This document shows, in pieces, positions 1 through 8,608 of a DNA stretch of 32,112 nucleotides. Every line of letters starts with the position of its first letter. Position 1 is the stretch's first letter. The DNA is taken from the NCBI GenBank assembly GCA_900557195.1, contig USRT01000023.1:1-32112 (forward strand), in the 5' to 3' direction. Position numbers and translations under genes: made by a program. The notes under the pieces are model-generated. The model was not told where the DNA came from. It saw nothing but the letters and a program-made list of their open reading frames with translations, and did no database searches. The stretch is from an uncultured Clostridium sp. Its GTDB lineage: Bacteria > Bacillota > Clostridia > TANB77 > CAG-508.

Positions 1-95
1 ATTTTATGTGTCTATTTTTATTTCAAAGTGCGTCACTTAATTTTACCATTTATATGTAGAAAATTATTCATATTACATTTTTTTAGGTAACTTAA

Positions 96-710
96 TTAAT
101 TTTCAATTAAATCATTTAATATTTCTTCTTTCAATAATTCCAAACAACTTTCAAGTTCAAATACATTCTCTTCTTTTAAATTATCATAATAATCATTTAA
201 ACTTAAATTATCACTAATCTTTTTTAATGACATTAACGGAATTTTATACATATCACATAAAATCGCTATAGAATGAAGTTCCATATCAAAAGCTATACTT
301 TCCTTTAAACTCGTCTTTGTAACAAAACTCTCAGCAGAATAGCATTCTACCCTTTTTAGTGCATTAAAATTAATAATCTTTAGACTTTGGTTTCCAAAAT
401 CTAACATACTATATTTTTCTTCTCCTGGAATTTCCCATTCATAATTATAACTTCTAGTTATAACTACCCATTCTCCTACTCTTATATCTGTAGAACCTGC
501 ATATCCAACATTTATTATTAATTGTGGTTTTACATTTTCACATAAATATTTTGTAAGACTTATTGCAGTTTTTTGTTTTCCTATCCCTGTAATTAGTAAA
601 GAAATATTATTTTTCTTGTATAGATTTTCTTCTAATTTATCAAGTTTTAATTTTTTTGCAATTAACTCAGCTTCTTTTTTCATTGCGCATACAAATAATA
701 TATTTTTCAT
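96..710 (-). CDS. 5'-methylthioadenosine/S-adenosylhomocysteine nucleosidase-like protein
   Basis: A 204-residue cytoplasmic protein of the PNP/UDP phosphorylase (MTA/SAH nucleosidase) fold, expected to hydrolyse the N-glycosidic bond of MTA, SAH or a related nucleoside. The N-terminus MKNILFVCAMKKE carries the usual 'AM..E' (E13). A glycine-rich stretch NVGYAGS lies at 68-73. The ribose-binding signature appears as DMELHS at 142-147 (normally DMEGAA), and SDN at 166-168 supplies the catalytic Asp of the family. It is slightly shorter than the usual ~230 residues, and the DME(L) deviation leaves substrate choice open (MTA/SAH or a futalosine-like nucleoside). It follows the HD hydrolase gene by 54 bp on the same strand, so the two may be co-transcribed. 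No CGG codon occurs. Confidence 0.8.
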   Translation of the reverse strand: MKNILFVCAMKKEAELIAKKLKLDKLEENLYKKNNISLLITGIGKQKTAISLTKYLCENVKPQLIINVGYAGSTDIRVGEWVVITRSYNYEWEIPGEEKYSMLDFGNQSLKIINFNALKRVECYSAESFVTKTSLKESIAFDMELHSIAILCDMYKIPLMSLKKISDNLSLNDYYDNLKEENVFELESCLELLKEEILNDLIEN

Positions 711-764
711 TATACTTTCTCCTATAACTATAAAATAGTAATTATAATCTTTATATTTATTTTA

Positions 765-1262
765 TTATTTTTCACTATTGTTTAAATCAATTAATCTCTC
801 TAATTCTCTATTTATATCTTTCTCAAAAACAGTCTTATTTGCTAAATCTATATACCATTCCTTAGTTTCATTAATATATTTATCTATAAATTTTCTTGAT
901 GCAAAATGTACTTCAGATAAATTGTGTAATCTATCTGCTAATTTCACCTTTTTTGCAATTTCATTTTCTTTTATCTTTTTCACATATTGCTCCATTATAT
1001 AATTTGGTTCTTTAGATAATAATACAACTGCATCAGCAATATTTTTGTTGGAAATTCTTAATATCTCTTCATATGTAGTATTTGTATCCTCTAGTAAATC
1101 ATGAAATAGTGCTACAATTTGATAATTTTCATCAAATCCTTTTTCTCTCAAAATGTTAGCTACTTGTATTGGATGTAAATAATACTCTGTTCCTTGAATT
1201 CTTTTTTGTCCTTTATGTTTTTCTTTAATAAACTCTATATAGTTTTCCACATTTTGTACCAT
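765..1262 (-). CDS. Small HD-domain hydrolase, RelA/SpoT-hydrolase (MESH1)-like
   Basis: A 165-residue single-domain protein. The HD metal site is visible as H30, FHDLLEDT at 53-60 (H54, D55 and the following E58-D59) and a later KLADRLHNL with an Asp, which is the arrangement of (p)ppGpp 3'-pyrophosphohydrolase domains and small alarmone hydrolases. No synthetase, TGS or ACT domain is present, so this is a stand-alone hydrolase. Likely role: removal of the 3'-pyrophosphate from (p)ppGpp or a related nucleotide in the cytoplasm. The substrate is inferred from family only. It lies directly upstream of the nucleosidase gene on the same strand. Confidence 0.72.
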   Translation of the reverse strand: MVQNVENYIEFIKEKHKGQKRIQGTEYYLHPIQVANILREKGFDENYQIVALFHDLLEDTNTTYEEILRISNKNIADAVVLLSKEPNYIMEQYVKKIKENEIAKKVKLADRLHNLSEVHFASRKFIDKYINETKEWYIDLANKTVFEKDINRELERLIDLNNSEK

Positions 1263-1468
1263 TATCCCACTCCCTTCTTGCTATTTATTCTATTCTATTT
1301 AGAAGATATTTTCAAGCTAAATTTTTTAAACACAAAACATTAATATCCTATAATTTTATCACATACTATTACCTCAAACTCCAAAAACATATTATTTTAC
1401 ACTTCAATAATAAAAAGGTAATTGTTTAAATTCACTCATCATATACTTTTATAAGTCAGGTGATAAAT

Positions 1469-2975
1469 TTGAAAAAAATAAAATTCTTTCTAGTTAATGG
1501 TATTATTCTTACTTGCACATCCCTTATTTTAAGAACTATAGGAATGTTTTTTAATATATATATATCAAATAAAATTGGAAGTGAATCTGTAGGCGTATTT
1601 GAGCTTGTAATGTCTGTATATTTTTTCTTTGTTACATTTTCTCTTTCAGGAATTAATTTAGCTTGCATCAGAATTGTTTCTGAAGAATTAGCTTATGGTA
1701 ATGATAAAAATATAAAAAACGCTACTAGAAAATGTCTATTCTTTAGTTTAGCTTTTGGACTATTTTCAACACTTGCTTTATTTATATTTGCTCCATATAT
1801 ATCAAGTACGTTTTTACATAACAAAGTATCATGCTTTCCTTTTTATGTAATTTCACTTTCACTTCCCTTTGTATCTATGTCTTCTTGTATTAATGGATAT
1901 TTTGCTGCTATTAGACAAGTAAAAAAAACTGCTTTTGTACAAATATTAGAACAAATTATTAAAATTTCTATTATATGTTTTTTATTAAGTTTGCTTGCTC
2001 CTGAATCAGTAGATTTTGCTATCATCTCATTAGTAGTAGGTGAAGCAATATCTGAAGCTTGTTCTTTTTTTATATTATATTTTTTGTACAAATTAAATCA
2101 AAGGAAATTAAATCAGACTAGAAGTTCTGTAACATGCAATTTTTCCCAAAAAATATTACGAATAAGTGTACCTGTAGCAATAACTTCATATATTCGTTCT
2201 GGTCTTTCTACAGTTAAACAACTGCTAATTCCTCTAAGATTAGAAAAATCAGGTCTAAGTTGTAGGGAGGCCTTGTCTCAATATGGATTAATTAATGGTA
2301 TGGTATTTCCTCTGTTACTTTTTCCGAATATTGTAATTACTACTTTCGCTAACCTTTTGGTACCTGAATTTTCTTATTACAATACAAGAAGCGAAAATGG
2401 TAAAATGAATAGAATGCTTAATTTAATATTTAAATATTCATTTATGTTTTCTTTTTGTATAATTGGAATTTTTCTGTGTTTTTCAGATTCATTTTCCATA
2501 TTATTCTATAATAATATAGAAATATCAAAATATATTAAAATTTTATGTCCATTACTTGTATTTATGTATTTAGATAGCATAATAGACAGCATATTAAAGG
2601 GACTAGATAAACAAGTAAAAGTAATGGGTATAAATATACTAGATTTATTTACTAGTATAACATTTATTTACTTTTTACTTCCTATTAAAGGAATCACTCG
2701 GATATGTAATTGTAATTTTTATTAGCGAACTCTTAAACTTCATACTTAGTTTAAGAGAACTTATAAAGGCTACCAATTTTTCTATTGATTATAAAAAATG
2801 GATTATTGCACCTATTATTTCGATTGTATTTTCATATTTGCTTATAAAATGTTTTGTAAATACATTTATAATAATAATTCCTAACTTAATCGTTTGTATT
2901 ATATTATTCATTTTAATATATGCTATATTGATTTATGTTTTTAATAATGTTATTATAAAAAAAAAATTAAGTTAG
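1469..2975 (+). CDS. SpoVB/MATE-like polysaccharide flippase, one CGGA +1 site
   Basis: A polytopic membrane protein of the MOP superfamily (SpoVB/MurJ-like), expected to flip lipid-linked oligosaccharides. I take TTG at 1469 as start because AGGTGA (1458-1463) sits just upstream; GTG 1460 would overlap that site. The zero frame stops at 2725, but skipping the C at 2699 turns ACT CGG ATA into ACT GGA TAT and continues through hydrophobic segments (YVIVIFISELLNF...) to a stop at 2973-2975. This gives 501 residues, the normal family length, against about 420 for the broken frame. The shift residue is Gly411. The coding stop is 9 bp before the HD-GYP gene, consistent with co-transcription. Confidence 0.88.
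2699..2702 (+). other. CGGN +1 decoding site (CGGA) in the SpoVB-like gene
   Basis: In-frame CGG after ACT. Omitting the C gives GGA (Gly411) and opens the last 90 codons of the flippase. Confidence 0.9.
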
Positions 2976-2984
2976 AGGTAATTT

Positions 2985-3932
2985 ATGCAAAACGAAAATT
3001 TTAATTTTTATAGTCCAATAAATTTAAGATCATATAACTTAGAGAAAACTGTAAAAGAGCAATTACAGATCTTGGGTACTTTAGATAATGTAACTAGAAA
3101 ACATAGTGAAAATGTTGCAAATTTAGTTTGTAGAATATGTGAATACTTACACTGCAGAAAAGAATTTACAGCTTACTCTACAATATGTGCATATTTACAT
3201 GATATTGGTAAACTAAAGGTTCCAAGTTCAATATTACAAAAGCCTTCAAAATTAACAGATGAAGAATATGAAATTATGAAAAAACACACAATATATGGAT
3301 ATGAGATGTGTATGAAAGATGAAAAATTAAAACCCTATAGTGCAGGTGCACTTTACCATCATGAAGCTTTAAATGGCTCTGGATATCCAAACGGTCTTAC
3401 AAAAGATGAGATTCCATATGTTGCCCAAATTATAAGAGTAGCAGATGAATATGATGCAATTACTTCTAAAAGACAATACAAAACACATGTTAACATTTCG
3501 GAAACTCTTAATGAATTAATTGAAGATTCTAAACCAGAAGACATAAAAAAATCTATAGCGCTAGATCAGTTAAACATGAATTATCAATTTGGCAAAATCA
3601 ATTTAAAGGTATTAAAAGCTTTATTTAAGGTAGTTATAGATGATATATATTATGAAATAGATGGTCTTTATAAATATGTAAAATACTTAAGTTCTCAAGT
3701 AAAAAGATTAAAACAAATAGATGAATATAAAACTAAAATGGATTTATCACAATCTGAAAAAAAACGAAATTATTATATGGAGGGAATACAAGAGCTTCTG
3801 CGAGAAAATGAAACTTTAGATAATTACTTTTCTATTCTTGCAGAATATGAACACGCAATATCTATTCGTGAAGATAGAATAGATAAATTGTATAAAGAAA
3901 TTTCGGTTATAAAAAAATTACAGAAGAAATAA
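2985..3932 (+). CDS. HD-GYP domain phosphodiesterase-like protein
   Basis: A 315-residue soluble protein. An HD-GYP core spans roughly residues 20-190: H40, HDIGK at 72-76, H101, HHEALNGSGYP at 125-135 (HHE and GYP signatures) and RVADEYDAIT. Such domains hydrolyse cyclic di-GMP or related cyclic dinucleotides using a bi- or trinuclear metal site. The C-terminal ~110 residues are charged and helical, probably coiled coil, with no recognised output domain. No receiver or PAS domain is present at the N-terminus. Two CGG triplets at 3488 and 3903 are out of frame (TCG GAA, TCG GTT) and cause no frame disturbance. Confidence 0.85.
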   Translation: MQNENFNFYSPINLRSYNLEKTVKEQLQILGTLDNVTRKHSENVANLVCRICEYLHCRKEFTAYSTICAYLHDIGKLKVPSSILQKPSKLTDEEYEIMKKHTIYGYEMCMKDEKLKPYSAGALYHHEALNGSGYPNGLTKDEIPYVAQIIRVADEYDAITSKRQYKTHVNISETLNELIEDSKPEDIKKSIALDQLNMNYQFGKINLKVLKALFKVVIDDIYYEIDGLYKYVKYLSSQVKRLKQIDEYKTKMDLSQSEKKRNYYMEGIQELLRENETLDNYFSILAEYEHAISIREDRIDKLYKEISVIKKLQKK

Positions 3933-3986
3933 GTTGTTATAAATCTATAGTGAATAATGATAAATCACTATTAATATAAAAACTAT

Positions 3987-4018
3987 AAAGAGGGAGTCCC
4001 ATTCAGGACCCCCTCTTT
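3987..4018. terminator. Bidirectional rho-independent terminator
   Basis: Hairpin AAAGAGGGAGTCC / GGACCCCCTCTTT around the loop CATTCA, between the converging HD-GYP gene and the small minus-strand gene at 4023. On the minus strand it is followed by TTTATAGTTTTTA. Confidence 0.8.
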
Positions 4019-4022
4019 AGGC

Positions 4023-4220
4023 TTAGGAAGTTATTATAACACGATATGAAGGCAGCAAAATTCCTCCTCCGCAGTTATGAAAACCTTCCTTTATAGTGAC
4101 AGATGCATTCGGGTTTTTGGCCCGTTCTTCAGCAGCAACTTTTTTTGATTTTTCATCTACCTCTTTTTCAGTTGCTCCTGTAATTTCGATAATTCTTGTC
4201 TCAGCCATATCTACAGCCAT
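4023..4220 (-). CDS. Small orphan protein with an in-frame CGG (exception to the +1 rule)
   Basis: A 65-residue protein starting MAVDMAETRIIEITG, preceded by GGAGG (4229-4233). I do not recognise the family. It has an N-terminal charged helical half and a C-terminal half with CGGGILLPSYRVIITS. Its codons are visibly more GC-rich than those of its neighbours (AAC CCG, CGG GCC, CTG CCT). Codon 33 is CGG followed by G. Read as Arg, the ORF runs to 4023. Read as +1, the product ends after 42 residues. Protein-like composition continues past the CGG in the zero frame, so this is either a recently acquired gene not adapted to the host's decoding, or evidence that decoding is not absolute. A strong terminator follows. 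Confidence 0.6.
   Translation of the reverse strand: MAVDMAETRIIEITGATEKEVDEKSKKVAAEERAKNPNASVTIKEGFHNCGGGILLPSYRVIITS
4121..4124 (-). other. In-frame CGGG that does not fit the +1 rule
   Basis: CGG codon 33 of the small orphan gene. Skipping its C leads to a stop ten codons later, so Arg decoding gives the longer product. This is one of only two exceptions in the window. Confidence 0.6.
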
Positions 4221-4371
4221 TTTGATTTCCTCCAAAAATTTATTTGTACTAGTGCTGTGATTAATCCATAGTCGACAAAGGAATTTATTATAAAATGTTA
4301 GTACATAACTATATTATAGCACAATTTAACATAACACGTCAACGTATCACAAATTTTGCTAAATTCAAAAA

Positions 4372-4722
4372 TCATTCTTCTAGACCAAAACTAATTCCTA
4401 ATGCACTATTTATTTTGTTCATAACAGATTCATCATCTATATGACCAATCTTTTCTTTTAATCTGCTTTTATCAATCGTTCTTATTTGTTCAGCTAAAAC
4501 AACTGATTCAGCTTTAAGTCCACAGTTTTCTGGCCCTATTTCTATATGTGTTGGCAATCTGTTTTTTCCAAGCTGAGATGTAATAGCTGCAGCTATTACT
4601 GTAGGACTATGTTTATTTCCTACATCATTTTGTATTATAACCACAGGTCTTATTCCCCCTTGTTCAGATCCAACAACAGGACTTAAATCTGCATAAAACA
4701 TATCTCCTCTTTTTACTATCAT
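4372..4722 (-). CDS. ndoA: MazF/PemK-family endoribonuclease toxin (NdoA/EndoA type)
   Basis: A 116-residue protein, the usual length for chromosomal Firmicute EndoA/MazF, an mRNA-cleaving RNase (often at UACAU in Bacillus). The family signature is clear: MIVKRGDMFYADLSPVVGSEQGGIRPVVIIQNDVGN at the N-terminus (RPVVIIQND at 25-33), then the conserved ITSQ and LAEQIRTIDKSRL. No antitoxin gene (ndoAI/mazE-like) is adjacent. The upstream gene is the GerS-like lipoprotein. In several Clostridia ndoA lies near alr or gerS-type genes, so this is probably the housekeeping copy rather than a mobile toxin-antitoxin module. Confidence 0.88.
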   Translation of the reverse strand: MIVKRGDMFYADLSPVVGSEQGGIRPVVIIQNDVGNKHSPTVIAAAITSQLGKNRLPTHIEIGPENCGLKAESVVLAEQIRTIDKSRLKEKIGHIDDESVMNKINSALGISFGLEE

Positions 4723-4819
4723 CTTACTTCACTCCCAGTATTTGTATATCTATAATCTTATTTAATTGATATATTTAAATATTAGCTTCTTAAGATAAAA
4801 TGATAGCTCAAATAATGTT

Positions 4820-5498
4820 TTAGAAATCTTTTATTTCTATATTTTTAAGATGAAACGCTAAAACCTCTTCCTTACTTAAACTATCTATTTCTATCTCTTT
4901 ATATGATATGTAAACTATAGTTTTTTTGTTAACATCTTGTATTAACATTTTAGTTGGCTTATAGGTTTTATTGTCGATATATAACTTTTTATACGATATA
5001 TATCTACTATCTTTTTCTACTTTTGTTTCCATTACAATTTCATTATTTTCTTCTTTAATACTTTTATCATTACAATTTTTATAATCTTGTATAAAGCTTC
5101 CGAATCCATAAACAATTATCGACCATATACTGATAATTCTCATATATACTACTTAATCCTAGACCTGAATTATTAATTGTTAAATTTGTTCCATCATATA
5201 TAGTTTCAATTCCTTTTATATTGCTTGGTTCTACAACTTCTTGTCTTGATATATTTGGTGATACATATTTTTGCATTAATATATACTTATTTTCATTTTT
5301 ATTGCTTATAACTTCTACTTCGATTCTTGCCTTATATGAACTAATATTTAAAATATATTCCTCAATTTGCTCAATTGATTTATTAGTTATATTATTTCCA
5401 ATATTAATTTTTTTATAATTGTTTTTTACAAAAAAGAAAACTATAATTGCAATAATTACAAGCACAATAACAAATATAATAACTTTTTTATTTTTCAT
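4820..5498 (-). CDS. GerS-like / LolA-fold membrane-anchored lipoprotein, one CGGA +1 site
   Basis: Reconstructed length is 225 residues: an N-terminal hydrophobic segment (residues ~5-24, VIIFVIVLVIIAIIVFFFV) followed by an extracytoplasmic beta-rich domain resembling the outer-membrane-lipoprotein-sorting/GerS family. No lipobox cysteine is obvious, so it is probably membrane-anchored by its signal sequence. The zero frame ends at 5079. The second half is found in the +1 frame, and skipping the C opposite 5102 (TGG ATT CGG AAG to TGG ATT GGA AGC) joins the two into one domain. Position next to ndoA agrees with Clostridia gerS-alr-ndoA type neighbourhoods, although alr is absent here. Family assignment is by overall resemblance only. 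Confidence 0.75.
5099..5102 (-). other. CGGN +1 decoding site (CGGA) in the GerS-like gene
   Basis: In-frame CGG after ATT. Omitting C gives GGA (Gly133) and restores the C-terminal 92 residues. Confidence 0.9.
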
Positions 5499-5575
5499 TT
5501 TTAATCCCCTTCTTTCATTACAATTAAAGAATAAAAACGAACATCTTCAAAATTCCATCTTTTTGAAAATTTTTG

Positions 5576-5641
5576 CAGTTCGCCTCTTTCTTCATACGCC
5601 AATTTTAATAAAAATTGGTGTAATTATTTTATTTAATATGA
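5576..5641. repeat. AT-rich interspersed repeat, copy 1
   Basis: Contains GTTCGC, then CCAATTTTAATAAAAATTGG and TGTAATTATTTTATTTAATA. A closely similar string occurs at 26496-26550. The core forms a small hairpin. It lies between dus and the GerS-like gene. Confidence 0.4.
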
Positions 5642-5684
5642 AATACACATTAGCTATTTTATATACTTAGCTTTTTCCTATTAA

Positions 5685-5720
5685 ATAAAAAAGAATAGAT
5701 AAAATCTATTCTTTTTTATT
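5685..5720. terminator. Rho-independent terminator downstream of dus
   Basis: AAAAAAGAATAGAT / ATCTATTCTTTTTT hairpin with a U-tract on both strands, 6 bp beyond the dus stop. Confidence 0.8.
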
Positions 5721-5725
5721 TATAT

Positions 5726-6703
5726 TCATATTGATTTAAAGTATTCTTCAAGACAATCTATAACTTCTTGTTTTGTTTTTAATGTATTTATTTTCTCTCT
5801 TATTCTACTTGCATCTTTTAAATTCTTAATATACCAGCTAAGATGTTTTCTCATTTCTTTAACTCCAATATCTTCTCCTTTTTCTTCTACTTCCAGATTG
5901 ATATGTTCTATTATTAATTTAAGTTTTTGGCTATTATTTGGAAATGAATCATCATATGTTCCATTTTCTAGATAGTCTATAATATTCTTAAAAATCCACG
6001 GATTTCCAAGTGATGCTCTTCCTATCATAATTCCATCTACATTTGTTTCTTTAAAAATTTTTAAAGCATCTTCTGGTGACTTTATATCTCCATTACCTAT
6101 ACATGGAATATTAACGCTTTCTTTTACCTTCTTTATTATATCCCAATCAGCATTTCCAGAATAAAATTCTTCTCTAGTTCTTCCATGAATTGTTATTGCA
6201 GATGCTCCCGCTTTTTCTATTATTTTTGCTGCTTCCTTTGCCACTATATTCTCATCATTCCAACCCTTTCTTATTTTTACAGTTACTGGAATATTAGATG
6301 CCTCTACAACAGCTGTTACGATTTCTCCTACTAAGTCCAAGTTAAGTAACAATTTACTTCCGTCACCATTTTTAACAACTTTTGGTGCTGGGCAACCCAT
6401 ATTTATGTCTATGATATCTGCTTTATCTTGCAAGTATTTAGTTGCATATACCATAGCTTCTACATCACTGCCAAAAATCTGAACAGCTATTGGTCTTTTT
6501 TCATTTCTCATATTTAAAAGTTTCTTTGTCTTTTCATCACCATAAAAAAGAGCTTTAGCACTTACCATTTCTGTATAGACTAAACCTGGATTAAATTTTT
6601 TAGCTAAATATCTAAATGGCAGGTCTGTTATACCTGCCATTGGTGCTAATACTATATTATTTTCTAATACTACATTTCCTATTTTTAAAGGTTTTATATA
6701 CAT
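5726..6703 (-). CDS. dusB: tRNA-dihydrouridine synthase (DusB-like)
   Basis: A 325-residue FMN-dependent enzyme that reduces uridines in the tRNA D-loop. Family motifs in order: LAPMAGITDLPFR at 19-31, YTEMVSAKAL at 43-52, the PIAVQIFGSD strand at 71-80, NMGCPAPKV at 101-109 with catalytic Cys104, TVKIRKGW, ITIHGRTREEFYSG, PCIGNGDI and GIMIGRASLGNPWIF (phosphate-binding). The C-terminal helical domain is complete. The length is normal. A CGG reading across GAC GGA is out of frame and harmless. Confidence 0.93.
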   Translation of the reverse strand: MYIKPLKIGNVVLENNIVLAPMAGITDLPFRYLAKKFNPGLVYTEMVSAKALFYGDEKTKKLLNMRNEKRPIAVQIFGSDVEAMVYATKYLQDKADIIDINMGCPAPKVVKNGDGSKLLLNLDLVGEIVTAVVEASNIPVTVKIRKGWNDENIVAKEAAKIIEKAGASAITIHGRTREEFYSGNADWDIIKKVKESVNIPCIGNGDIKSPEDALKIFKETNVDGIMIGRASLGNPWIFKNIIDYLENGTYDDSFPNNSQKLKLIIEHINLEVEEKGEDIGVKEMRKHLSWYIKNLKDASRIREKINTLKTKQEVIDCLEEYFKSI

Positions 6704-6773
6704 TATTATCTTCCTTTACCTATTATTAGTTAATAATTCTTTATTTATATTTAAAACTGTAACACCTTTTTAC

Positions 6774-7880
6774 TTATTCTATAAAAATCGCCTTTTTTCT
6801 TCTTGCACTTATATTTAATAATAAACCTACAAGTACAAAGTTAGTTAATAGCGAACTTCCTCCATAACTCACAAAGGGAAGTGGTACACCTGTTATTGGT
6901 AAAAGCCCCATCGTCATTCCTATATTTTCTACCATATGGAACATAAAAATACCTGCTATTCCCATTGCAATATATGAGCCTAAGTCATCCTTAGCAGTTT
7001 TTGCAACATATATAGCTTTTGTAATTAGTATTACATATAGAACAATAACACCTGCACCTATGATAAATCCCATTTCTTCACCAATCACAGAAAAAATGAA
7101 GTCTGTCGTTTTAGGATATAAGAATCCTAATTGTGTTTGGTTACCTTTTGTAACACCCATTCCAAAAAACTGTCCTGCCCCTATTGCAAGTTTTGATTGT
7201 ATAACATTATATCCTGCACCTCTTGGATCTAAGTTAGGATTTAAAAAAACATCAATTCTTGTTTTTGCATGTTCTGGTAATACAAAAAAATATAATAATG
7301 GAACAATAATTACAACAGATAAAATTGCTCCTATAATATATTTTTTATTAATTCCTGATACAAAAAGCATAAAAATAGTTGCAACTAAAAAAGCAAGAGC
7401 TGTACCATAATCTGGTTGCTTTATAATTAATAATACTGGAACTGCGACAATAAGTAAAACTAAAAATAATTTTAGTGGTTTACTAATATCATTTTTGTCT
7501 TGCTTTTGCACTTTAACAATCCCTTTTGCTAGTAATAGTATAACAAATATTTTAGCAAATTCTGCTGGTTGAAAAGAAAAAGGCCCTATATCAAACCAGC
7601 TTGTTGCACCATTAACTGGAGTAGTAAATAATACTAAAACTAACAATATAAGTATAATACAATATCCAATTTGGGATACATTTGTAATTAATTCATAATC
7701 TAAGAAAACAATCATTATCACAATTGGTATACTAATTAATAACCACATTACTTGTTTTTTTAATTCGTCAAATCCTGACTCCAGAGTTGATGAATATAAA
7801 GCTACCATACCTATTCCAATCAAGAGAATAGTACAAATTAAAATACCCCATTCGATATTTTTTAATAATTTTTTCTTCAT
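6774..7880 (-). CDS. rodA: RodA/FtsW-family SEDS peptidoglycan polymerase
   Basis: A 368-residue polytopic membrane protein with about ten hydrophobic segments. SEDS signatures: GATSWFDIGPFSFQPAEFAK near 90-110, QPDYGTALAF, NVIQSKLAIGAGQFFGMG, the FIFSVIGEEMGFIG-like loop and the C-terminal LPITGVPLPFVSYGGSSLL. These proteins polymerise lipid II glycan strands together with a class B PBP. Placement directly after minD-minE suggests the elongation-specific RodA rather than FtsW, as in Bacillota mre-min-rodA clusters. It starts 26 bp after minE and probably shares its transcript. Confidence 0.9.
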   Translation of the reverse strand: MKKKLLKNIEWGILICTILLIGIGMVALYSSTLESGFDELKKQVMWLLISIPIVIMIVFLDYELITNVSQIGYCIILILLVLVLFTTPVNGATSWFDIGPFSFQPAEFAKIFVILLLAKGIVKVQKQDKNDISKPLKLFLVLLIVAVPVLLIIKQPDYGTALAFLVATIFMLFVSGINKKYIIGAILSVVIIVPLLYFFVLPEHAKTRIDVFLNPNLDPRGAGYNVIQSKLAIGAGQFFGMGVTKGNQTQLGFLYPKTTDFIFSVIGEEMGFIIGAGVIVLYVILITKAIYVAKTAKDDLGSYIAMGIAGIFMFHMVENIGMTMGLLPITGVPLPFVSYGGSSLLTNFVLVGLLLNISARRKKAIFIE

Positions 7881-7906
7881 ATTACAATCTCCAAAATATA
7901 TTTAGG

Positions 7907-8584
7907 TTATGCCTTCTTTTTAGCAACTGTTTTTTTGGTAACTTTTTTTGCCACTGTTTTTTTTGATGTTATATTTTTCTTTTTATCATCTTCTCCATCT
8001 TTTTCTTTAGTTTCTTTTTCAATTATTTCTGTTTCCTTTAATTTGTTTTTATTATCTTCTTTAGAATTATTTTTCGATTCATTATTTTCGCTATTTTCTT
8101 CATTATCAGTGTTTTCGTTGTTTTCTTTATTTTCTGATTTTTTCTCTGTTTTCTCAGAACTTTTATTTATCTCGTCATTTACTTTTTGCTTTTCTTCTTT
8201 TTTAGCTTCACTTTTCTTAGTAGTCTTTTCTTCTTTTTTACTATTTATTTCTTTATTATTAGATTCTTCCTTTTCCATTTTTTTATTTTCATTTTTTATG
8301 CTAACAATAGGAATATTGGCATATAAAGCTGGTGCACCAGATGTCCCATCTTCATTTGTTTTATTTGTTAATCTAACATCTATTTCACTTTCATCAACAG
8401 TAATATATTTCTTTATTACATCTATTATTTCTTGTTTCATCATTTCTAAAAAGTCTGCAGATACATTTGCTCTATCTTGCATAAGAACTAAGTGTAATCT
8501 TTCTTTTGCCATATCTTTTGATTTTGTATCTTGCAATTCTGCTTTACCAAACTTCTTAAAAAAACTAATTATGCCTTCAAACAT
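7907..8584 (-). CDS. minE: MinE with a long charged, lysine-rich C-terminal tail
   Basis: A 225-residue protein. I chose ATG at 8584 because GGAGG lies at 8593-8597; GTG at 8599 would overlap it. Residues 1-~92 match MinE, the topological specificity factor that stimulates MinD ATPase: a MFEGIISFFKKF amphipathic membrane helix, a KDMAKERLHLVLMQDRA anti-MinCD/contact helix and a dimerisation domain ending ALYANIPIVSIK. MinE is normally ~85-95 residues. The remaining ~130 residues are low-complexity Glu/Lys/Asn/Ser and finish with repeated KKTVAKK units, resembling basic nucleic-acid-binding tails. It follows minD by 24 bp. MinC is not in the window. Confidence 0.9.
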   Translation of the reverse strand: MFEGIISFFKKFGKAELQDTKSKDMAKERLHLVLMQDRANVSADFLEMMKQEIIDVIKKYITVDESEIDVRLTNKTNEDGTSGAPALYANIPIVSIKNENKKMEKEESNNKEINSKKEEKTTKKSEAKKEEKQKVNDEINKSSEKTEKKSENKENNENTDNEENSENNESKNNSKEDNKNKLKETEIIEKETKEKDGEDDKKKNITSKKTVAKKVTKKTVAKKKA

Positions 8585-8608
8585 GCTTATTTCCTCCACT
8601 ATTGGTAA

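Noticed and set aside
1..95. Possible gene end or element at the left edge
   Set aside because: Only AT-rich sequence without a recognisable ORF, hairpin or repeat.
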